Assembly (NCBI RefSeq): GCF_000237925.1
Contig: NC_031499.1
Coordinates: forward strand, 6,640,195 to 6,704,194
Source of the DNA: Schistosoma mansoni
Lineage: Eukaryota > Platyhelminthes > Trematoda > Strigeidida > Schistosomatidae
Direction of reading: 5' to 3'
DNA length: 64,000 nt
The first letter of the stretch is position 1. Every line of letters begins with the position of its first letter. A model generated the notes under the pieces. It was not told the origin of the DNA and did no database searches. It saw nothing but the letters and a program-made list of their open reading frames with translations. Below, one piece after another: positions 57,661 to 64,000 of this stretch. The translations under genes and the position numbers were made by a program.

Positions 57661-58590
57661 CCAATAATGTCAACATTAAAAGACTAATTACCAATGCATT
57701 CTTTCAGTAGATCTTATTTCATCAGTTTATATATTTGCATTCAACTAACTACTTAAATACTATTAGTCAGTAGTATTGGTTAATATGAAAGATTGAACAA
57801 TAAACATGAGTAATGATTATATGTATATATAGTAGTAGTTTATCACTGTTTACGTTGTTATTCATGAAAGTGATGGTCTGAAAACAAACATACGAACAAT
57901 ATTGTGTATGATAATACTTAGTTATATGAGATGGTGGCAAAGATTTTGTAGTTCAGATGAATGATTTTGATGAAGTTTTGTTCTTTGAGCTGGATGGTTT
58001 TTGGTCGTGGAGTTTTCATCATCCTACTGAACGACATCATCATCAGCAGCAGTACAAACTTCAGGTAGAAGTTATGTTTATGAATGACTATTAGCTTTAT
58101 CATTCATATATGTAAATAATCTATATATAGAGAGATAAGTATTCTTTGTGTTATTTCTAGTTATATTCTGATCTATTTAACTGTATATAATTGTTACTAT
58201 TATCTTTTTTTCTTTAAAAACAGACAAACAAACAAAGCACACATTTATACCCTTCTTTGTTTACTCTGTTTTGCTGTTACTAAGCGAAAAGAAAAAAATT
58301 TTTTTTGTATAATGTGTGATTATGTAATATGTAATGGTATATACGTTTCTCTGAAGTGTATATTGATTAGATTTACATATTCATAAATGTTTATATGAAT
58401 GTATGACACTTATTGTCTGTATGTATATATATTACTATTATTATTATTATTATTCTTTGTATACAGATAACTTTCCAGAATAGTACATTCTAATTCTTTG
58501 ATAATGAATCTTATTTATAAAAAATCAATAAATGATAGTTTAACAAAGAGAATTTTTCATTTTTTTTTGATGATACTATTTTCTAAAGAT
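57661..58590. other. 3' flank of the His-rich gene
   Basis: It holds the polyadenylation signal at 57799, a dispersed repeat piece at 57940-58075 (reverse of 54248-54375), AT-rich sequence and a TTA run at 58432-58453. Confidence 0.45.
57799..57804 (+). terminator. Polyadenylation signal AATAAA of the His-rich gene
   Basis: AATAAA lies 139 bases after the stop codon of the His-rich coding region. A second AATAAA-like site is near 58525, so two 3' ends are possible. Confidence 0.4.
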
Positions 58591-59275
58591 TAGGAGAATC
58601 AAAACCTGGAAGTATTGAACGATTATGGGACTCCTCTGTGGCAGTGTACATCGATGATACCGCTTCATGGGATTTGAAACCAGGATCTATCAGTTTCGCG
58701 TGCGAACGCTTAACCTCTAGGACTATTGAGATGGCATCTGATGGTGTTAATGTCTAACTTTAACCGATTCACGAAATTCAGTGACACATCCATTATTGTG
58801 TTCAGTGAGTTAATATCTTACAACACACCTGGTTCAACTCTACTGGTCATTGCTTCTCACTAGAACTTCAAGAAATACCTCTTGAAGCCAGTCGCTAGTG
58901 AGCATATGTTGATTAATATCAGAAGAGGTTTTTGTGGATATTATAGTAATTTTAATAAGTGAGGTCATGAATCAATTGAAGCTAGACCACTATGGAAAAC
59001 GTGGAAGAACGGGGATCGTGGATGCACACTGCTGAGGAGTCTCACAATAGGACGAAACGGCCGTCAAGCAGTGCTTCCAGGTTTTTCATGGTAGTCTAGC
59101 TTCAATTGACTCATGATATCCACTTCAACCGACCCACGAAATTGACTGACACATCCATTATTGTGTTCAGTGAGTCACTATCTTACAACAGACTAGCTTC
59201 AATCTAGCTTCAATTGACTCATGATTTCAACTATTGAAATTACTATAATATCCACAAAACCCCTTCTGAAACTGT
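58590..59275. repeat. Family B complex inverted copy
   Basis: A minus-strand unit (58595-58995) is followed by a plus-strand unit (59010-59120), then a duplicated piece of the aattgactgacacatccatt segment and a second plus-strand end. It was probably assembled by more than one event. Confidence 0.6.
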
Positions 59276-59849
59276 TATAGTTTTTAAGTTGGCCGATTAT
59301 AGAGAATTCTTAAATATTGTGATTGTTTTCGGAATGAACTAATTTTAATTAATGAAGCACTTAGAATATGTTTTAGAATAATCTAAGAATTTACATCAGT
59401 CATTTGCTTCATGTCATTGTTAATAACGTCAGTCAACAGATTGTGGTAAAATAGTTTTGGCGCCTACATCATGTAGAAGTAAGCCTTCTAGCTATTCCAT
59501 AACTATTGTAGAGATTCATAGTGAACACTTTGTTTTTTTATTGACTGTCTTCGTAGATTTCATCATCTTCAGTTGTCTTTGGACTCATGTTGGTTGTCTT
59601 TGTTGGCCGAGTTCTGACCTTGTGATTGATCGATATTTTCCGTATGAGTTCGCAGAATGGATTAATGCCACCTTTTCAGAAATTCTACGGGATTCTTGAG
59701 TTTTGCCAACTCAAATTGTTGTCGAATTTGTGTTCATGATTGTCTGTATGTATTTATAACTGTGAGAGTATATAATGTCACCTCAATGCTGATCTATGCT
59801 CCTTATGGGTAGGGGAATGGAGCACAGATTTTTTGGTAAACGACATTGC

Positions 59850-60245
59850 ATTTGTCTTTTACTGTTGTGTTTTTTATTCTCCATAGATTCGAATGCAGTG
59901 ACTGTGTTAGGTTGTGAGTGACTTTGATACAAAGGGCTTTAGGATCTTTGTAATAGTTCCTGAGATATTTCTCACATATTATATAGGACGCTCCATTTCT
60001 TGATTTCTGGTGTCGATTTTTCGACGATATATTGACTAGCTAGACATCTAATGAATTTGTTAGGCTCAAAGCTTCTGCGATTTGACGTGATATAGCGGAT
60101 CCCATTTGAGTTCCTTTGATCTATCCGTAAATCTGACTGTTGAATTGGGAACGTGTTGTTAAGGATAGTTCTATGGGTTTTTTCACTTCTACATCAAGTA
60201 ATTTCTGAAGATATTCTTTAGAATGACAATGAAAGCTTCCCAATG
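59850..60245 (-). mobile_element. Penelope-like reverse transcriptase fragment
   Basis: On the minus strand a worn segment reads LLDVEVKKPIELSLTTRSQF and then IKGTQMGSAISRQIAEALSL. The second block is the QxxGTxMGSPIS motif of Penelope-like reverse transcriptases. The copy is broken and short. Related decayed sequence may extend to about 59460. Confidence 0.55.
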
Positions 60246-60499
60246 AAACCAATTACCTTGGAAGAATTCAGCATCTCCAAAAGCATTCACTGAAACTACA
60301 AATTTATCCCATATTATATCATCCGTTTAGTCAATCTGTACTTAATTTGACAAAAACATGTGAATTACTAACTAACAATTAAAACTTATGATTTTTATCA
60401 TTATTAGCATCACACTTTATCCTTTAATTCATAAATGGTGATTCTACCTTGATCTTACTTATTGTAAGGATTAAAACTATTTTTAGAATCAACATTTTC

Positions 60500-60850
60500 A
60501 AATTCACTCGGTATTGTCTGTTTGAATCTTCTCATTGATGTTTAGGACTGCAACTGGTCAGTCTCTAATTGGCATATGTGCATACTATGCGTATTGCCTC
60601 GATATAGCGTAAATTCACAAGCTTTATAAGCAAAGATGGATAGTGACTAGCAATGGAAACCAGTTCGACGAGTGTTTCGTTCTCTTTGGGACTCGGTAGC
60701 TGAGTGTACCTGCATCTCAGTAAACGTTACTGGGTTCAAGTCCCAGAGTGAACATCAACTTTTAGATGCAGGTACATCCATCTGACGAGTCCCAAATAAG
60801 ACGAAACGTGCGTCCTGGATACCACTGCTAACCACTATCCATTTTTATTG
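60500..60850. repeat. Family A inverted pair
   Basis: A head segment is followed by a mirrored pair over 60629-60848. The plus-strand block is the better-kept family A hammerhead (60771-60823). Confidence 0.7.
60771..60823 (+). ncRNA. Hammerhead ribozyme motif, slightly decayed (family A, Sm-alpha type)
   Basis: The motif has CTGACGA at 60782-60788, a reduced stem II, GAA at 60803-60805, stem III from ACG/CGT, and cleavage triplet GTC ending at 60814. Stem I pairs GGTACATCCA with TGGATACC but has a T opposite C at the junction and a small bulge. It closely matches the known Schistosoma Sm-alpha hammerhead. Activity is uncertain because of the junction mismatch and weak stem II. Confidence 0.6.
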
Positions 60851-60924
60851 ATCAATACTTCTATTTGAAATTATGAGACTTGCAATTAGCATTGAAAATG
60901 AATTTGCACGAAATTGGATGGAAT

Positions 60925-61242
60925 GTCTTCGGCTCTTCCTGGGCTTCTTGAGGCTTCCTAGAGTTTACCAACGAGCCATCCTAACATAGAGTTTCTGATT
61001 AGTTGAATAGTATACTGCTTCTATATTCAGTACAATTATACAATGTTCGGGATAACCTAAGGATTTCTAAAATACTATAAAAACACCTATATTTTCTGTA
61101 CATAAAATGAATCTTTGGAGTAAAGTTCTTCTCTTATACCTTGTGTCTTTTCTCTGGTGTTCAAGTTACTGAGTAGATTTAGCTTGGGGGTTACGAGAAT
61201 AGCTTAGGATCCGAGTATACTATTCAATTAGCAAGATTTATC
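60925..61242. mobile_element. Partial LTR fossil, 382-bp family
   Basis: It matches 43111-43492 from gagtttctgatt through the TATA region to agatttatca. The left part is divergent and the duplication could not be seen. Confidence 0.6.
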
Positions 61243-62055
61243 AAGAAGAGAGAAGTAAATCAATAAAAGAAGATAAGTGTAGTGCACAAGAATATGGGTT
61301 GGAACAATGAACTATCTCACTAAATTCTGATAACCCTACAGTAGTAAACAGTTAATTTGCAATATAACAATCAATTGTCTCAATCTTGACTGTTCCTTCT
61401 GCAAATATCAGTCCATCTTCTCTGATATGATTGTTCATGCATTTTCGTACCGATTGCGCTTCATTCCTGTTTTTTTTTCTTTATCGATCTTCTGCTATAA
61501 TACATTCTATGTCTGACCATCACCATATACTACTTATATGGATATAAGTAGACCACACCATATAAGTATAATGATAAACAATAATAATAACCATTTGAAC
61601 TAATTGTACATTAATAATATAGCCCCCATTAAAAGACATCCAAGTTAAAATTGTACTGTTGATAATCTTGTGACATTACACTTTCTCTCTCTCTCTCCTT
61701 CTTTCCTTCCTTCTCTCTCCCTTTTACATATTGCCTAAAAAGGATAGTACTATTATTGATATTGTTTGGGTTTTTTTTACAATATTCATATGATCTATGT
61801 AATATAGAACATGACTTTTTTATTGATTGTAAAAAAAACCCATATCAAATCAAATGATATGGAAGTACCATGGTTATGATTGTAAATACATTGTGCTTCA
61901 ATATTTTTTTTTGAAATCTTCCAACTGTTCATACAGATGTTCTTAGTATAGGACTGCTTAGCAGTTGGCATCTATGATCGTGCAAATGGGACTTTAAATC
62001 AGGAATTTTGGTCTCGAGCGGGAACACTGAACCGGGATTCAACGATGTTAATGTC
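61243..62055. other. Intergenic stretch with worn repeats
   Basis: 61290-61560 is related to 31371-31690 and 10530-10790. A CT-rich run lies at 61682-61732, and about 61910-62050 looks like an old family B piece. Confidence 0.4.
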
Positions 62056-62290
62056 TTACTTACTTACGCCTGTTACACCCAATGGAGCATAGGCCAACGA
62101 CCAGCATTCTCTAACCCACTCTGTCCTGAGCTTTCCTTTCTAGTTCTGTCCAGTTCTTGTTCATTCATCTCATATCTGTTTCCGTTTCTCGGCATAATGT
62201 GTTCCTTGGTCTTCCTCTTTTCCTTTGGCCTTCAGGATTCCATGTGAGGGCTTGTCTTGTAACGCATTTGGGTGACTTTTCATATCAAAT
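62056..62290 (-). mobile_element. RTE-like LINE 3' fragment
   Basis: The + strand starts with tcttacttacttacgcctgt, the complement of the tail, and continues through the complement of the WNPEGQ and RREMETDMR region to about 62275. Confidence 0.7.
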
Positions 62291-62401
62291 GAATAGTTAC
62301 CAAAAAAAATATTTTTCCATAATGTTTAGAAAGTGTGAAATTATGATAAAAATCAATTTCTTAATATCATAGAATAAACAAGGAAGTGTTAAAAAATATG
62401 A

Positions 62402-62622
62402 GACATTAACACCGTTGGATGCCTGCCGGCTCAGTGGTCTAGTGGTTAAGCGCTCGCGCGCGAAACTGATAGGTCCTGGGTTCGGATCTCGCGAGGCGGG
62501 ATCGCGGATACGCACTGCTGAGGAGTCCCACAATGGGACGAAACGGCTGTCCAGTGCTTCCACGTTTTCCATTGTGGTCTAGCTTTAATTGACTCATGAT
62601 TTCAACTATTAAAATTACTTCA
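62402..62622 (+). repeat. Family B copy with the best hammerhead
   Basis: It runs from acattaacaccgttggatgc to gatttcaactattaaaa, with an intact tRNA-like block (ggttaagcgctcgcgcgcga and GGGTTCGGATCTC) and the hammerhead at 62512-62557. Confidence 0.75.
62512..62557 (+). ncRNA. Hammerhead ribozyme motif, well preserved (family B)
   Basis: All core parts are present: CTGAGGA at 62518-62524, a 5-bp stem II GTCCC/GGGAC with loop ACAAT, GAA at 62540-62542, stem III ACGG/CTGT, and the cleavage triplet GTC at 62549-62551. Stem I is a perfect 6-bp pairing of GCACTG (62512-62517) with CAGTGC (62552-62557). Cleavage would fall after 62551. The small stem III is the type seen in schistosome and newt satellite ribozymes, which often work as dimers. 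Confidence 0.8.
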
Positions 62623-62734
62623 TTCTTTCTTCGTAGATTGTAAATAACACACCTGTCAACCCTATTCCCATACTCCAATTCTAAACTCATAACATTAATC
62701 CCAACTCTAAATCTTCAACTCTTAACTTAAAAAG

Positions 62735-63285
62735 TAACAGTAATGGCAAAGCAACTGTCGCATTCCTGCGATTGGAGAACATATGGAACTCAAAACGACT
62801 GTCAACTAATATCAAAGTGAGAATCTTCAATAAGAATGCCAAGACAGTCCTAGTGTATGGAGCTGAAACACGGAGAACCACTACAACCATCGTCAATAAG
62901 GTACAAGTATTCATAAACAATTGTCTACGCAAAATACTCAACATTCACTCACCGGTTACCATCAGCAACAGCCTTCTGTGGGAGAGAATAAACCAGCTCC
63001 CAGTTGAAGAGGAAATTAGGAAAAGACGTTGGAAGTGGATAGGACATACATTAAGGAACTCACCAATGTGCATCACGACTCAATCCCTAACTTGTAATCC
63101 TGAAGGGAAACGGAAACGAAGAAGGCGAAAGAACACATTACTCTAGGAAATAGAAGCAGATATGAAATGGATGAATGTTAACTGGAAAGAAATTGAAAGG
63201 ATTGTTTGGGACAGAGTTGGATGGAGAATGTTGGTGAGCGGCCTATGCTCCTCCACGAAGGGTAACAGGCGTAAGTAAGTATGTT
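62735..63285 (+). mobile_element. RTE-like LINE 3' fragment
   Basis: It encodes [19 protein letters not shown], then [30 protein letters not shown] and [16 protein letters not shown] in one open stretch (62772-63146). It then runs through the tail region to gcgtaagtaagta. It belongs to the IEADMK subfamily and is among the less damaged copies. Confidence 0.75.
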
Positions 63286-63689
63286 CTCCTATATTGTTAC
63301 CTAGTAGACTTACTTGCTCTTTTTTCTTTCTTTCTGCATGTTAATTTCAATAAATATCGATTGATTGTAATGAAGTTTTGGCAACTTCTATTAACCATAT
63401 TACTAAATCTTGATATTATTAGAGATTAGTTAAGCATGACAAATAACGGAGATAATGAATTTTTATTGAAAATTATAAAAAAAATGACTGATTCCGAACA
63501 AACATCATTATGGCAAGTCACTATCTAATTCATAAGACATACAGCACTTTTCATTGATTATCTAGTTGATTAAATGAATTCATGAAGATAAACTATGCTT
63601 TATTAAAATGGATTATCATGAGTGATTAAAAGGCAAGCTAAGTAGCATTGCTATTATCAGTATAGAGTTGTAGAGATTGTTGAGTTTAG

Positions 63690-63840
63690 ATTGACATTAA
63701 GAATAGAAGCTCTGGGCAGTCATTTCGTTCTAGTATTGACATCCACAATCCTGTACACAGGATTCGAATCAATGACCTTCAGTCTCGCGCGTGAACTCGT
63801 AACTTCCAGATCACTGAATCAGGATCCAACGGTGTTTCAT
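63690..63840 (-). repeat. Family B fragment, old
   Basis: A worn minus-strand copy from the tctgggcagtcatttcgttc block to atccaacggtgttt. Confidence 0.5.
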
Positions 63841-64000
63841 TTAATTGTGTGAGGGCTATGATACTGCCTGGGTGCACAGACCGAAGCAGGTGGTTTTTTT
63901 AAGAGGCCACACCCGGAGCCTTTGACCTAAAGGTCTAGTTCACTATGCAGTGAAGCATCGTAAAGAGGTGCAGTCCTATGGTAGCCGGTGACCAACGATT
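63838..64000 (-). mobile_element. Family E retroposon copy running off the window
   Basis: It matches 13640-13800 (ggtggtttttttaagaggcc, then taaaggtcta). It continues past the right edge. Confidence 0.6.

Overview
The window is AT-rich animal DNA crowded with interspersed repeats. Exons are short and bounded by consensus GT/AG sites, and introns reach about 7.5 kb. The hammerhead-bearing Sm-alpha-type repeats, RTE-type LINE fragments, Penelope-like fragments, a Merlin DNA transposon remnant and solo LTRs together point to a blood fluke, Schistosoma (S. mansoni or a close relative). This assignment rests on the repeat families and on codon use, not on a search.

Two host protein genes can be supported. 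The first occupies about 870-27830 on the + strand. Ten exons (870-1049, 3342-3889, 5678-5969, 13428-13522, 16763-17093, 19223-19345, 20980-21157, 22443-22612, 24921-25152, 27658-27830) join in one continuous frame of 2322 nt (773 residues plus stop). They encode three laminin-G-like modules ending in a stop, which fits best with the C-terminus of a laminin alpha chain whose 5' part lies left of the window. The second gene is an intronless coding region at 56572-57660 (+) for a 362-residue acidic protein with two long His tracts, a Gln tract and no recognised domain.

From 32473 to about 36657 there is a tandem array of a 1496-bp unit (nearly three copies). Each copy carries a tRNA-Arg(CCU) gene on the minus strand with good A and B boxes and a T-run terminator. 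The end of the unit resembles a TATA-containing stretch at about 30.99-31.2 kb in the opposite orientation.

Most of the rest is repeats. Family A (Sm-alpha type) and family B are both tRNA-derived, both carry a hammerhead-ribozyme motif, and both often occur as head-to-head inverted pairs. The best-preserved hammerhead is at 62512-62557. Three solo-LTR families are delimited by TG...CA ends and 5-bp target duplications: about 520 bp (1140-1659, 17453-17975, 38672-39188, composite 25215-26390), 564 bp (29788-30351, 55053-55616) and 382 bp (43111-43492). There are about ten fragments of one RTE-like LINE, two of a second LINE, three Penelope-like fragments, a retroposon family (family E) with a (TAAA)n tail, and one short Merlin element. 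Several are nested, which gives relative ages. A 200-base run of N at 53934-54133 is an assembly gap.
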